NCBI RefSeq assembly: GCF_013408295.1
Contig: NZ_JACBYQ010000002.1
Span: 558,001 to 622,000, forward strand
DNA length: 64,000 nt
Reading direction: 5' to 3'
DNA from: Psychromicrobium silvestre
GTDB lineage: Bacteria > Actinomycetota > Actinomycetes > Actinomycetales > Micrococcaceae
Under the pieces are notes generated by a model. It did not search any database, was not told where the DNA came from, and worked only from the letters and a program-made list of their open reading frames with translations. Both the position numbers and the translations under genes were made by a program. Shown here piece by piece: positions 1-8,379 of this stretch; positions within the stretch are counted from its first letter, which is position 1; the number at the start of each line of letters is the position of its first letter.

Positions 1-46
1 TTAGCAAGGTCTCGGCGGATGGTGCGCACCACTGAAAGGCGTGATC

Positions 47-997
47 CTAGCCTTTCGACAGGGGAATCTTAACGGAGAAGGTACTTCCTGCCGAGGATGA
101 GGATTCCAGAGTCAACGAGCCTCGGTATTGTTCCGCGGTTTCTGCGGCAATCGCCAGGCCCAAGCCGAAGCCGTTACCGCTGGCAGAGAATTCCCGTTGA
201 AAGATCTGGTCTGCGGTCTCGGCGGTGATTCCCGGCCCGGTGTCAGTGATTCGCAAAACCGCGGAGCCGACGTCGACCGTACTAATCAGCGCGACCCGAC
301 CACCGGCGGGAGTCACCTTGAGGGCATTTTCCAACACCGAAAGCAATACCGTACGCAGCGCGGTCTCGGTGCTGGCTACTCGCACCCGGGCGCCGGGTTC
401 AAAGCTGAGCTGCACCTTCTTTTCCCGAGCCAACACCTGTAGCTCATCGCTAAGGCTTTGAATTACGGCATCAAAATCCACCGCCTCGGTCGGCTCTACC
501 GGAGCGGTGCCCTGCAATAAGTTCTCCACCGTGCTGACCATCCTGCGAATGTCGCCCCGCAAGCTTTGCAGTTCGACGGCGCGCTGCCCGTCGGCGTCGA
601 GCCTGGCCAGCAGCTGGGCCCGGGCGTCAATCACCGCCAAAGGAGTACGCAATTGGTGACTGGCATCCTGCACAAAACGCCGTTGCTGCTCAATGGCGTC
701 CTGGAGCGGGCGGACGGCTTTACGCGCGGTATAGACAGCAAAGGCCGTGAGGGCGAGCACTAAGACCAAGGCAGCAAGCGCCGCAGCGAGGTAGATTTCC
801 CGCCCGTCGATGAGTAAGTAACCGGGCAGGTCGATGCGCTGCGCCCGTTCCGCTGGCTGCGCCCTGCGGATCAGGAAGACTAAGGCCGCGATCAACACAA
901 TAAACAGCACCAAAAGGCTCGCCAAGCCGACGCGCAGCCCAATCTTCCAGGCCGCCCGTCGGACCGGATCTTGAGGTGATGGAACACGGTTCATCAT
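47..997 (-). CDS. Two-component sensor histidine kinase
   Basis: This is a 316-aa membrane histidine kinase, predicted to autophosphorylate and pass phosphate to the response regulator encoded just upstream. Two hydrophobic segments (about residues 20-43 and 68-91) flank a short external loop of roughly 25 residues, typical of intramembrane-type sensing. The H-box is ASHQLRTPL with His114. The N-box has Asn224 (VLENALK), G1 is DTGPGI (252-257) and G2 is GNGFGLGL (274-281). No clear HAMP domain is seen. The ATG overlaps the regulator's TGA (ATGA), so the two are translationally coupled. The stimulus is unknown. The neighbouring PAP2 phosphatase suggests a cell-envelope signal, which is inference. 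Confidence 0.93.
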   Translation of the reverse strand: MMNRVPSPQDPVRRAAWKIGLRVGLASLLVLFIVLIAALVFLIRRAQPAERAQRIDLPGYLLIDGREIYLAAALAALVLVLALTAFAVYTARKAVRPLQDAIEQQRRFVQDASHQLRTPLAVIDARAQLLARLDADGQRAVELQSLRGDIRRMVSTVENLLQGTAPVEPTEAVDFDAVIQSLSDELQVLAREKKVQLSFEPGARVRVASTETALRTVLLSVLENALKVTPAGGRVALISTVDVGSAVLRITDTGPGITAETADQIFQREFSASGNGFGLGLAIAAETAEQYRGSLTLESSSSAGSTFSVKIPLSKG

Positions 998-1689
998 GAA
1001 TGTCCTATCTGATAGCCGAGTCCTTGAATGGTGATGATGACCTCACGTCCGAGCTTTTTCCGCAGATAGTGCACATAAGTATCGACCACGGACTCGTTGG
1101 CTGGACCATCAAAAACCCCTCCGGCTAACTCCGCTCTGCCGAAGACCCGATCCGGGTTGCCCGCCAATAGGGAGAGTAAATCAAACTCGCGCGGTGACAG
1201 TGCAATACGGGAACCGTAACCCGACTGGGCACTTCGTTGCGAGGGTTCTAAGAGCCACTCGCCCACACTAAGCGGGGCGGCGACTTCCTCGCTCCCATGA
1301 TCGACGGTCCGACGGCTGAGTGCCCGAAGCCTGGCGGCTAGCTCCTGAGCGTCATAGGGTTTGGCGAGGTAATCGTTAGCCCCGGCGTCGAGCCCTTCAA
1401 CGATGTCCTGCACGGCCGAAAGCGCGGTTAGCAACAGAATCGGCACCTGATCTCCGGCTGCTCGTAGTCTTCGCACAATCTGGAGGCCGTCCAAGGACGG
1501 TAAGCCACGGTCGATGAGTAGGACGTCCCAGCCGTCACGAAGGGCCTCCTGCAGACCGTCCCAACCGTCCCTGAGCCAACGCACCTGAAATTGCTCACCG
1601 AGCAGACGGACGGTGAGCGAACCCAGAGTCTGATCATCCTCGACAAAGAGAACCTTGGGTGCTGTGGAAAGCTTGCTGGCGTCCTTCAT
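994..1689 (-). CDS. OmpR-family response regulator
   Basis: This 231-aa protein has an N-terminal receiver domain and a C-terminal winged-helix DNA-binding domain. The receiver shows the acidic pocket (Glu17, Asp18, Asp19), the phosphoacceptor Asp60 (DVLLID), Thr88 and Lys110. The effector half contains the segment around ALSPREFDLLSLLAGNPDRV and the terminal beta-hairpin GLGYQIG. It lies between the PAP2 phosphatase gene (32 nt upstream) and the coupled histidine kinase, so all three probably form one transcript. Targets are not visible here; autoregulation of the operon is a reasonable guess. Confidence 0.94.
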   Translation of the reverse strand: MKDASKLSTAPKVLFVEDDQTLGSLTVRLLGEQFQVRWLRDGWDGLQEALRDGWDVLLIDRGLPSLDGLQIVRRLRAAGDQVPILLLTALSAVQDIVEGLDAGANDYLAKPYDAQELAARLRALSRRTVDHGSEEVAAPLSVGEWLLEPSQRSAQSGYGSRIALSPREFDLLSLLAGNPDRVFGRAELAGGVFDGPANESVVDTYVHYLRKKLGREVIITIQGLGYQIGHS

Positions 1690-1721
1690 TGCTGCCTATT
1701 CTCGCATCGAAACCACTGGTT

Positions 1722-2468
1722 TCAGGCTGCAACGGGCAGTTCCGGTAACGGACCGAAGCGACGCAACCAAGCCATCCGGGCAACCCATCGGCTGAGCAGC
1801 AAGTTCCAGAGCGCCATGGCAACTATCGCACCGGCACTGCTGGCCAGCAAAGAACCAAACACATCCGAGGGGTAGTGCACTCCCAGATAAACCCTGGAAA
1901 GCCCGACCAAAAGGGAGAACACAACGCCCAAAATCGCCACCGGCTTGGCCCATTTGCTTCCCCGAGCCAGCAGCCAAAAGCCAAAAGCCAGCGAAAAGGC
2001 GATGGCGGTGTGCCCCGAGGGGAAACTATCGGTGCCGGATTCTGGGAGCAAGGGATCGGCGAGCAGGTGGAAATCCGGACGGGGACGGTTGATCAGGTGT
2101 TTGAAGACCTCGCAACTCAGCCACGAGATGGCCACCACCCAGCCGAAAGCCAGCGCATTTACCGGGCTGGAGCGGAAAATGAGCAGGACCAGGCAACAAA
2201 GTGCAATCCAGATAACGGCCGGGAAGGGACTCAGTAACCAAGCAATCGATTCACTCAAAGCGGTTAGTAGGGGCGAATGAGCGGAACTAAAAGCTTGATC
2301 GATACTGAATTCACCCGGTGAATCGTTACTCATCGCCTTGGCGACCGTGCCCAGCAAATAGGTGGCCGCCGCCAGCCCGAGCAGCCACGCCCACCAGAGC
2401 TTGGGCAGCGGCAGCCGTGCCAGCCGAAGTTTAGGGTCCAGCTTCTGTTCACGTCTTGTGTCGTTCAT
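1722..2468 (-). CDS. PAP2-family membrane phosphatase
   Basis: This 248-aa multi-pass membrane protein is of the PAP2/undecaprenyl-diphosphatase type and hydrolyses a lipid (pyro)phosphate at the membrane. The three PAP2 motifs are present: KHLINRPRPD, PSGHTA and SRVYLGVHYPSD, which supply the catalytic His residues. I chose the start at 2468 because GGAGG lies 5 nt upstream; an in-frame start 10 codons earlier lacks such a site. It is the first gene of the operon with the OmpR-type regulator and kinase. This suggests the two-component system controls, or responds to, lipid-carrier recycling. The exact substrate cannot be read from sequence. Confidence 0.9.
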   Translation of the reverse strand: MNDTRREQKLDPKLRLARLPLPKLWWAWLLGLAAATYLLGTVAKAMSNDSPGEFSIDQAFSSAHSPLLTALSESIAWLLSPFPAVIWIALCCLVLLIFRSSPVNALAFGWVVAISWLSCEVFKHLINRPRPDFHLLADPLLPESGTDSFPSGHTAIAFSLAFGFWLLARGSKWAKPVAILGVVFSLLVGLSRVYLGVHYPSDVFGSLLASSAGAIVAMALWNLLLSRWVARMAWLRRFGPLPELPVAA

Positions 2469-2570
2469 CGGCACCTCCGGGCTTGTTTCATTCGGCAAGC
2501 TTGCACCGGGCGTTCTAAGAATGCTCTAAGACCCCCTTCGGCTCCCGCGAAAGGAGACGGTAACAGCAAC

Positions 2571-2589
2571 TTAGGCTTGCCTGCCCTAA
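2571..2589 (+). promoter_or_regulatory. DtxR/IdeR-type iron box
   Basis: The 19-mer TTAGGCTTGCCTGCCCTAA matches the DtxR/IdeR consensus TTAGGTTAGGCTAACCTAA at about 15 of 19 positions, including both TTAGG/CCTAA arms. It overlaps a possible -10 element, TAAGAT (2587-2592), and lies 59 nt before the iron-binding lipoprotein gene. Fe(II)-bound repressor at this site would shut off the importer when iron is plentiful. Confidence 0.8.
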
Positions 2590-2647
2590 GATAGGGTGGG
2601 CAGGTTTTAGATGTTGATCTGCGCTACCCATCCCGAAAGGCCCCCGA

Positions 2648-3676
2648 ATGAAACTCAAGATCGTCTCTTCCCTCGGCCTAGTTGTTGCAGCCGCGCTGAC
2701 GCTTGGCGCCTGCAGCGGCTCCACCTCTTCCAACGAAAGCAATGGCCAGCAGGAAATCACGGTCTACAACGCCCAACATGAAGAGTTAACGCAGGCATGG
2801 GTGGATGCCTTCACTAAGGCGACCGGAATCAAGGTCAACCTTCGTAATGGAGACGACACCGAGCTGAGCAATCAACTCGTTCAGGAGGGTAAGAATTCTC
2901 CTGCCGACGTTTTCCTCACCGAGAACTCTCCCGCCATGACCCAAGCGGAAAACGCGGGGCTATTTGCCGATATCGATGCGGCCACGCTGCAGCAGGTTCC
3001 CGAACAATACCGTCCCTCTACTAAGAAGTGGACCGGAATCGCAGCACGCAGCACAGTTTTCGCCTATAACAAGCAAAAATTGCAGGGGAGCCAGTTGCCG
3101 AAGTCGATCATGGACTTGGCAGATGCGCAGTGGAAGGGCCGATGGGGTGCCTCCCCCTCCGGAGCCGACTTTCAAGCAATCGTCTCGGCCATGCTTGAGC
3201 TCAAGGGGGAGCAAGCCACTCAGGACTGGCTGAACGCTATGAAGAGCAACGTGAAAACTTATAAAGGCAATAGCGTGGCAATGAAAGCCGTCAACGCCGG
3301 TGAGATAGAAGGCGCAGTGATTTATCACTACTACTACTTCGGTGACCAGGCCAATACCGGCGAGAATTCAAATAACGTAAGCCTGCACTACTTCAAGAAC
3401 CAAGATCCTGGAGCCTTCGTCAGCGTCTCCGGCGGCGGTGTTTTGGCCTCCAGCAAGCACCAGGAGGCCGCGCAGAAGTTCATTAACTTCATCACCGGCA
3501 AGACCGGCCAGGAAGTACTGAAGAACGGAACGTCCTTCGAGTATCCGGTGGCCAGCGAAGTAGCCCCGAACAGCAAGTTGACCCCCTTGAAGGATCTTCA
3601 GGCTCCGGTCATCGATCCGGCCAAGCTGAACAGTTCTGCGGTCACCGATCTGATGACCAAAGCAGGATTGCTCTAG
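2648..3676 (+). CDS. Iron(III) ABC transporter substrate-binding lipoprotein
   Basis: This 342-aa protein is the solute-binding component of an FbpABC/FutABC-type ferric iron importer. A signal peptide ends in the lipobox LGAC with the lipidated Cys22. The mature part has the class II binding-protein fold, starting ITVYNAQHEE, with a Tyr cluster (YHYYYF) of the kind that coordinates Fe(III). Permease and ATPase genes follow directly (14 nt and then a 4-nt overlap). The DtxR/IdeR box upstream supports iron as the ligand. A thiamine or phosphonate ligand is less likely given that box. Confidence 0.93.
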   Translation: MKLKIVSSLGLVVAAALTLGACSGSTSSNESNGQQEITVYNAQHEELTQAWVDAFTKATGIKVNLRNGDDTELSNQLVQEGKNSPADVFLTENSPAMTQAENAGLFADIDAATLQQVPEQYRPSTKKWTGIAARSTVFAYNKQKLQGSQLPKSIMDLADAQWKGRWGASPSGADFQAIVSAMLELKGEQATQDWLNAMKSNVKTYKGNSVAMKAVNAGEIEGAVIYHYYYFGDQANTGENSNNVSLHYFKNQDPGAFVSVSGGGVLASSKHQEAAQKFINFITGKTGQEVLKNGTSFEYPVASEVAPNSKLTPLKDLQAPVIDPAKLNSSAVTDLMTKAGLL

Positions 3677-3689
3677 GGCACCATCCTTC

Positions 3690-5246
3690 GTGGCCATTCA
3701 TTTCAACCGCGTGAGAAGGGGAGCCTCGGCTCGTCGACCAGGCATTTTGACGCTGATCGCCATCCTGGTCAGTTGCTTTGCCCTGCTTCCCTTGGGTTTT
3801 GTGGGCTATATGGTCCTCAGCTCCGGCTGGCAAAATGTGGTCACTCTGGTCTTCCGGGCTCGAGTCGCGGAACTGCTGGGCAATACCGCTGCTTTGGTAG
3901 CACTAACCGTTCCACTCTGCCTGCTGCTCGGGATTGGCGGTGCCTGGCTGGTGGAGCGAAGCAATCTAGTCGGTCAGCGGATCTGGTCAGTAGCGCTGGT
4001 TGCTCCCCTGGCTATCCCCGCTTTCGTCAATAGCTACGCCTGGGCCAGCGCAATTCCCTCCCTGGCCGGGCTGGGCGGCGGAGTGCTAATTTCAACGCTT
4101 TCCTACTTCCCTTTCGTCTATCTGCCGGTTGCCGCCTCTCTAGCCCGGCTCGATCCCGCTCTTGAGCAAGCCGCAGCAACTCTTGGCCGGGGCCCGTTCC
4201 GGGTTTTCTTCACCGTGGTACTGCCGCAGATCAGAATTCCGGTGCTCGGTGGGGCACTATTGGTAGCTTTGCATTTACTCTCCGAGTACGGAGCTTTCGC
4301 CTTTATCCGCTTTGATACCTTCACCACCGCGATCTATGACCAGTTCCAGTCCACTTTCAATGGCCCGGCTGCCAATATGTTGACCGGGGTGTTGGTGCTG
4401 ATCTGCCTGGCCCTGCTTCTTATCGAGGGCCGAGCCCGCGGTAGAGCACGCTATGCACGGCTGGGTGGTGGAGTACAAGGAAAGCCAGAACGGCGGCGGC
4501 TGGGTTCACTCCAGCCAATGACCCAATTGCTATTGTTGGCCTTGGTCGCTGCTGCCGTCGTTTTGCCGCTGGCCCAAGTGATTCGCTGGTTGGTCGCGGG
4601 CGGGGCAGAAGTTTGGGCACGGAATGAGTTGGTCTCCTCGCTGCTTTCCACGGCAGGACTCGGTCTACTTGCGGCTGTTTGCACCGTACTCGCGGCGCTC
4701 CCGCTCGCCTATCTTTCGGTACGTAGACCGGGATTTTTGAGCAAATCCCTGGAGAGCGTTAATTACATCAGCTCTTCAATCCCCGGAATCGTGGTGGCGC
4801 TCGCGCTAGTAACCATCACGATCAGGCTGCTCCCTGTGGTCTATCAATCAATAGTGGTACTGCTTTTGGCTTATGTTCTGCTGTTCATCCCGCGAGCACT
4901 AATCAACATCCGGACCGGTTTAGCTCAGGCCCCTCGTGAACTCGAAGAGGCAGCCCAAAGCCTGGGAAAGCGTCCCTCACTTGCCTTCCTGCGGACCACT
5001 GCGCGACTCAGCGCACCGGCCATCGCGAGCGCTGCCGCCTTGGTGTTCCTCGGCGTCGTCAATGAACTCACCGCAACACTAATCCTTTCGCCCACGGGAA
5101 CTCGCACCTTGGCTACCGAATTCTGGAGTCTGAGTAGCGAGATCGATTACGCGGGAGCTGCCCCTTACGCTTTGCTCATGGTGTTACTTTCCGCCCCGGT
5201 GACCTACCTGCTGTTTGTCCAATCCAAGAAAGCGATCGGCCAATGA
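3690..5246 (+). CDS. Iron(III) ABC transporter permease (fused, two-domain)
   Basis: This 518-aa inner-membrane permease consists of two tandem binding-protein-dependent transport domains, as in FbpB. Each half carries an EAA-type loop that docks the ATPase: EQAAATLGRGPFRVFF in the first half and EEAAQSLGKRPSLAFL in the second. About 12 membrane segments are visible. The start is GTG at 3690, 13 nt after the lipoprotein gene. The stop overlaps the ATPase start (ATGA), so production is coupled. Together with the flanking genes it forms a complete iron importer. Confidence 0.93.
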   Translation: MAIHFNRVRRGASARRPGILTLIAILVSCFALLPLGFVGYMVLSSGWQNVVTLVFRARVAELLGNTAALVALTVPLCLLLGIGGAWLVERSNLVGQRIWSVALVAPLAIPAFVNSYAWASAIPSLAGLGGGVLISTLSYFPFVYLPVAASLARLDPALEQAAATLGRGPFRVFFTVVLPQIRIPVLGGALLVALHLLSEYGAFAFIRFDTFTTAIYDQFQSTFNGPAANMLTGVLVLICLALLLIEGRARGRARYARLGGGVQGKPERRRLGSLQPMTQLLLLALVAAAVVLPLAQVIRWLVAGGAEVWARNELVSSLLSTAGLGLLAAVCTVLAALPLAYLSVRRPGFLSKSLESVNYISSSIPGIVVALALVTITIRLLPVVYQSIVVLLLAYVLLFIPRALINIRTGLAQAPRELEEAAQSLGKRPSLAFLRTTARLSAPAIASAAALVFLGVVNELTATLILSPTGTRTLATEFWSLSSEIDYAGAAPYALLMVLLSAPVTYLLFVQSKKAIGQ

Positions 5247-6304
5247 GCGCTGCCCAGCTTCAAGTGCAGAATGTGTCCAAGTCCTTCGGATCCCAGCGGG
5301 TGGTGCAGGATGTCTCGCTAAATGCGCAGCGGGGCAGCATCACCGCCATCATTGGGCCCTCGGGCTCCGGGAAAACCACCCTGCTGAGGATGATCGCTGG
5401 TTTCGAAGTACCGGACGCTGGTCGAGTGCTGCTCGGTGGAAAGGACCTGACTTCGGGGGCGAAACCGGTACCGGCACACCGACGAAAAGTGGGCTATGTT
5501 CCCCAAGACGGTGCGCTTTTCCCGCATCTGAGTGTGGCTAAGAACATCGCTTTCGGGCTCAAGGGCCGACAGTCCGACCGAGTTGCCGAGTTGCTCGAAG
5601 TGGTTTCATTGCCGACGTCGTTCGCTAAACGTCATCCCGACGAGCTCTCGGGTGGGCAACAACAGCGAGTCGCACTAGCTCGTGCCTTGGCTCGGGAGCC
5701 GGATCTAATGCTTCTCGATGAGCCGTTTAGCGCTCTAGACGCTGCGTTGCGGAATACCACTCGACGAGCCGTGGGCAAGATTTTGAACGAGGCGGGGATC
5801 ACCACCGTTCTGGTTACCCACGATCAAGCCGAGGCACTCTCCTTCGCGGATCAGGTCGCCGTCCTTCGGAACGGCCAGCTAAGCCAGGTAGGTAGCCCTT
5901 TCGTGGTCTACAACCGTCCTAGCGATCGAGAGACTGCTGAGTTCCTGGGTGACGCGGTGATGCTTGAAGCAATAGCTCAAGACGGTATTGCCGTCTGCGC
6001 GCTGGGAAGGATTCCCATTAGTCGCGGACCATTCCCGGTGCAGAATGGTGCGGTGAAGATCATGCTGCGGCCCGAACAAATCCGGGTGGTACCGGAATCC
6101 GAGGTCAGCGGCAGAGTGGTGGACAGCGAATTCTTTGGACCCGAGACCACATTGCGAATTCGGCTCGACTCCCTGGGAGCATCGGCTCCAAACCAACTGA
6201 TCTCGATTCGACACTGGAACTCTAGCCAGGCATTCCCTGGTGCAGAGCTCAAACTTCGGGTTGCCGGTGAGGCAGTTGTACTCGCTGATCACCAGGGAGA
6301 CTAG
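5243..6304 (+). CDS. Iron(III) ABC transporter ATP-binding protein
   Basis: This 353-aa cytoplasmic ATPase energises the iron importer. Walker A is GPSGSGKTT (38-46), the signature is LSGGQQQ (135-141), Walker B is LMLLDE (155-160), and the switch His is in VTHDQAEAL. The C-terminal third is a TOBE-like regulatory domain, as in FbpC/MalK-type ATPases. The start overlaps the permease stop by 4 nt. It is the last gene of the iron operon; a 279-nt gap follows. Confidence 0.94.
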   Translation: MSAAQLQVQNVSKSFGSQRVVQDVSLNAQRGSITAIIGPSGSGKTTLLRMIAGFEVPDAGRVLLGGKDLTSGAKPVPAHRRKVGYVPQDGALFPHLSVAKNIAFGLKGRQSDRVAELLEVVSLPTSFAKRHPDELSGGQQQRVALARALAREPDLMLLDEPFSALDAALRNTTRRAVGKILNEAGITTVLVTHDQAEALSFADQVAVLRNGQLSQVGSPFVVYNRPSDRETAEFLGDAVMLEAIAQDGIAVCALGRIPISRGPFPVQNGAVKIMLRPEQIRVVPESEVSGRVVDSEFFGPETTLRIRLDSLGASAPNQLISIRHWNSSQAFPGAELKLRVAGEAVVLADHQGD

Positions 6305-6415
6305 CGCTAGAGGCATGTTTATCATTCCAGCCCGATCTTCTTTGATGAGAGAAATCATGCTCTCTAAGGGGCTGGCCTTAGTTCGGGCATGATCTATTTT
6401 GGCTTAGATTCTCCA

Positions 6416-6466
6416 TCGAACTACAGCCGTGTAAGTTATACCCAGCTGTGGATAACTTTGTGGATA
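6416..6466 (+). repeat. 51-bp repeat with DnaA boxes, copy 1
   Basis: This copy matches the segment at 7448-7498 at 45 of 51 positions without gaps. It contains a perfect DnaA box TGTGGATAA at 6447-6455, a one-mismatch box TGTGGATAG at 6459-6467, and TTATACCCA (one mismatch) at 6436-6444. The two copies bracket the lipoprotein gene. Confidence 0.85.
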
Positions 6467-6500
6467 GATTCCCATGAAAAAACTGTGTATCGGCTGAGGG

Positions 6501-6530
6501 TTGACATTACGGGTGATGAATGGATTTAAT
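6501..6530 (+). promoter_or_regulatory. Likely sigma-A promoter of the Ser-rich lipoprotein gene
   Basis: TTGACA at 6501-6506 and TTTAAT at 6525-6530 are separated by 18 bp, a near-consensus housekeeping promoter. The downstream gene starts 54 nt later. The DnaA-box repeat ends 35 nt upstream of the -35 element. Confidence 0.6.
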
Positions 6531-6583
6531 CGAAGAATCTTATGCCAATCGCTAGTCTAATTTGAACCCTGGGGATCAATCCG

Positions 6584-7366
6584 ATGCATCAGCAGAAATC
6601 TGCCCGTAGATACTCCCAACTTTCCGCGCTTACAGGAGTGGCGGCCCTCTCGCTCGTCGCTCTAGTCGGCTGTTCCGGTGGCTCGGGCAGTTCGGAAAGC
6701 CCGGCCAGCACCACCAGCTCGGCCAGTGATCCGAGCAGCAGCTCCACCAATGAGACTTCTACTTCCGAAAGGACCGAGGAGTCAGAGGCACCTTCAACCA
6801 GCAGTTCCGCAGCGGCTGCGCCGGCTGGATCTGCGGGGGCACTGACCCCTCCCGGAACCAAGTTGAAGTTAGGACAACCAGCCAATACGCACGCCAATAC
6901 CGGTAATGATCCTAAGGATGCCAAATACAAAACGGCGACCTTTATTACCAAGGTAACCAAGATCGTTCCGGGATCTTCCGCGGATCTGTCTGCTTTTAAG
7001 GACGCGGCAAAATATGCCGGCCAGACTCCTTATTACGTTTACACCGAGACCACTCTGACCTCGCTGAGCAAGCCCACCGCGGGGATGAGTGCGCCCTCGG
7101 TAGATGCTCAGCTCAAAGATGGCTCCGACGCACAGAAGTTGATCGTTTTCGGCAGCTTCGATAAGTGCGAAAGCACCCAATTCGATACCACCGGTAAGGG
7201 TGATGCACTGAGCCTGAAGGTTGGCAGTACCGCCATTAGCTGCAGCGTTTTCTTAGCACCCAAGGGCGATCAGATCAGCTCGGTTAGCTACACCGATCCC
7301 CGATTCAGCTACGTGAAGTACAGCGACAACCAATACCAAGACAACCCGATCGTCTGGTCTAAGTAA
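6584..7366 (+). CDS. Ser/Thr-rich lipoprotein of unknown function
   Basis: This 260-aa predicted lipoprotein has a signal peptide ending LVGC with lipidated Cys30. A low-complexity Ser/Thr/Glu-rich linker runs from about residue 31 to 85. A compact C-terminal domain of about 170 residues follows, with two Cys that could form a disulfide (in KCESTQF and ISCSVF). The arrangement fits a cell-surface protein standing off the membrane. I recognise no catalytic motif. It has its own promoter and a strong terminator, and is framed by two copies of a DnaA-box-bearing repeat, so it sits as a separate cassette between the iron operon and the rhomboid gene. Confidence 0.85.
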   Translation: MHQQKSARRYSQLSALTGVAALSLVALVGCSGGSGSSESPASTTSSASDPSSSSTNETSTSERTEESEAPSTSSSAAAAPAGSAGALTPPGTKLKLGQPANTHANTGNDPKDAKYKTATFITKVTKIVPGSSADLSAFKDAAKYAGQTPYYVYTETTLTSLSKPTAGMSAPSVDAQLKDGSDAQKLIVFGSFDKCESTQFDTTGKGDALSLKVGSTAISCSVFLAPKGDQISSVSYTDPRFSYVKYSDNQYQDNPIVWSK

Positions 7367-7370
7367 CACA

Positions 7371-7414
7371 ACAGAAATGGCCTACCCGATTGACTTCGGG
7401 TAGGCCATTTCTGT
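7371..7414 (+). terminator. Intrinsic terminator after the lipoprotein gene
   Basis: A perfect 19-bp stem (7371-7389 with 7396-7414) closes a 6-nt loop, starting 5 nt after the stop codon. The A and T flanks mean it could work in both directions. Confidence 0.85.
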
Positions 7415-7447
7415 TTAAGAGGTGCTCGTAAAGGCCGCCAAATGAGG

Positions 7448-7498
7448 TCGAACTACAAGCGTGTAAGTTATACCCAACTGTGGATTTCCTTGTGGATA
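7448..7498 (+). repeat. 51-bp repeat with DnaA boxes, copy 2
   Basis: This is the second copy of the repeat at 6416-6466 (45 of 51 identical). It retains a perfect DnaA box TGTGGATAA at 7491-7499. Its first box has degenerated to TGTGGATTT. It abuts the 3' end of the rhomboid gene. Confidence 0.85.
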
Positions 7499-7499
7499 A

Positions 7500-8378
7500 C
7501 TAGAAGACGTAGAACTTACTGATCTCGTGCAGTGAAGCCGCTCCCCAGACGGTGAGCACCAGCAGGATCAGCAGCACCACCACGACCCCGCCCCACTCCA
7601 AGACTCGTTTGCTGGCTCCCGCGGGAGCATAAAGCATCACCGCTGCCACCAGGGCGCCACCGATCAAACCACCCAGGTGTGCCTGCCAGGCAATCCCTGG
7701 GACGAAGAATCCGATAGCTGCATTGATCACCAGCAAGACCAAAATCTGCCGCAAATCTCCCCGCCGCTTCAGTTGCAGCACAAAGAGCGCACCGAACAGG
7801 CCAAAGATGCCCCCGGAAGCACCAACAACAAGCTGTTCCGGGTTCCCAATCAGCAAGACCCCCACGGAGCCGGCAAGGCCGGAGATTAAGAACACGGTAA
7901 AAAAGCGGAGCCTTCCGAAGATCGGTTCCAGTACCGATCCCAGAACATACAGAGAGTACATATTGAGCAAAATATGCAGCGGGAAGCCGGTGGAATGGGT
8001 GAAGACGGAGGTCAGCATCCGCCAGGGTTGGGTTTCGGTGGTGACGGGTGCATAGCCGAAGTTAATCACCAGGTTCAGGCCGGGAATCCATTCGCCAATG
8101 AAAACCAGCACGCAGAGCGCGATCAATCCAAAGGTAATAACCGGTCGCCCACCCCGGGCCACCCCACCAAACATGGTTCGTTTGACCGGCGCCGCCTTAG
8201 CGGTTTCCCGTACGCAGTCAACACATTGAATTCCGACGGCGGCCTGCCGCTGACACTCGGTGCAAGCCGGCCGGCCGCAACGCTGACAGCGCACATAGGA
8301 CACCCGGTCTGGGTGGCGAGGACAAACGGGTACCTGGGCACCCGGCGAATTGGCCGCCGTCGGAACTCCATAACTCAT
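7500..8378 (-). CDS. Rhomboid-family intramembrane serine protease with N-terminal zinc ribbon
   Basis: This 292-aa protein cleaves membrane-embedded substrates within the bilayer. The N-terminus (about 19-55) has paired Cys motifs (CPRHP, CQRC, CTEC, CVDC) forming a B-box-like zinc ribbon, common in actinobacterial rhomboids. The membrane part has the catalytic Ser in VVGASGGIFGLFGAL and the catalytic His in AWQAHLGGLIGG, with an upstream HILLNMYSL segment holding the oxyanion-hole residues. Its start lies 1 nt after the stop of the cyclophilin gene on the same strand, so they are probably co-transcribed. Natural substrates are unknown. Confidence 0.92.
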   Translation of the reverse strand: MSYGVPTAANSPGAQVPVCPRHPDRVSYVRCQRCGRPACTECQRQAAVGIQCVDCVRETAKAAPVKRTMFGGVARGGRPVITFGLIALCVLVFIGEWIPGLNLVINFGYAPVTTETQPWRMLTSVFTHSTGFPLHILLNMYSLYVLGSVLEPIFGRLRFFTVFLISGLAGSVGVLLIGNPEQLVVGASGGIFGLFGALFVLQLKRRGDLRQILVLLVINAAIGFFVPGIAWQAHLGGLIGGALVAAVMLYAPAGASKRVLEWGGVVVVLLILLVLTVWGAASLHEISKFYVF

Positions 8379-8379
8379 C

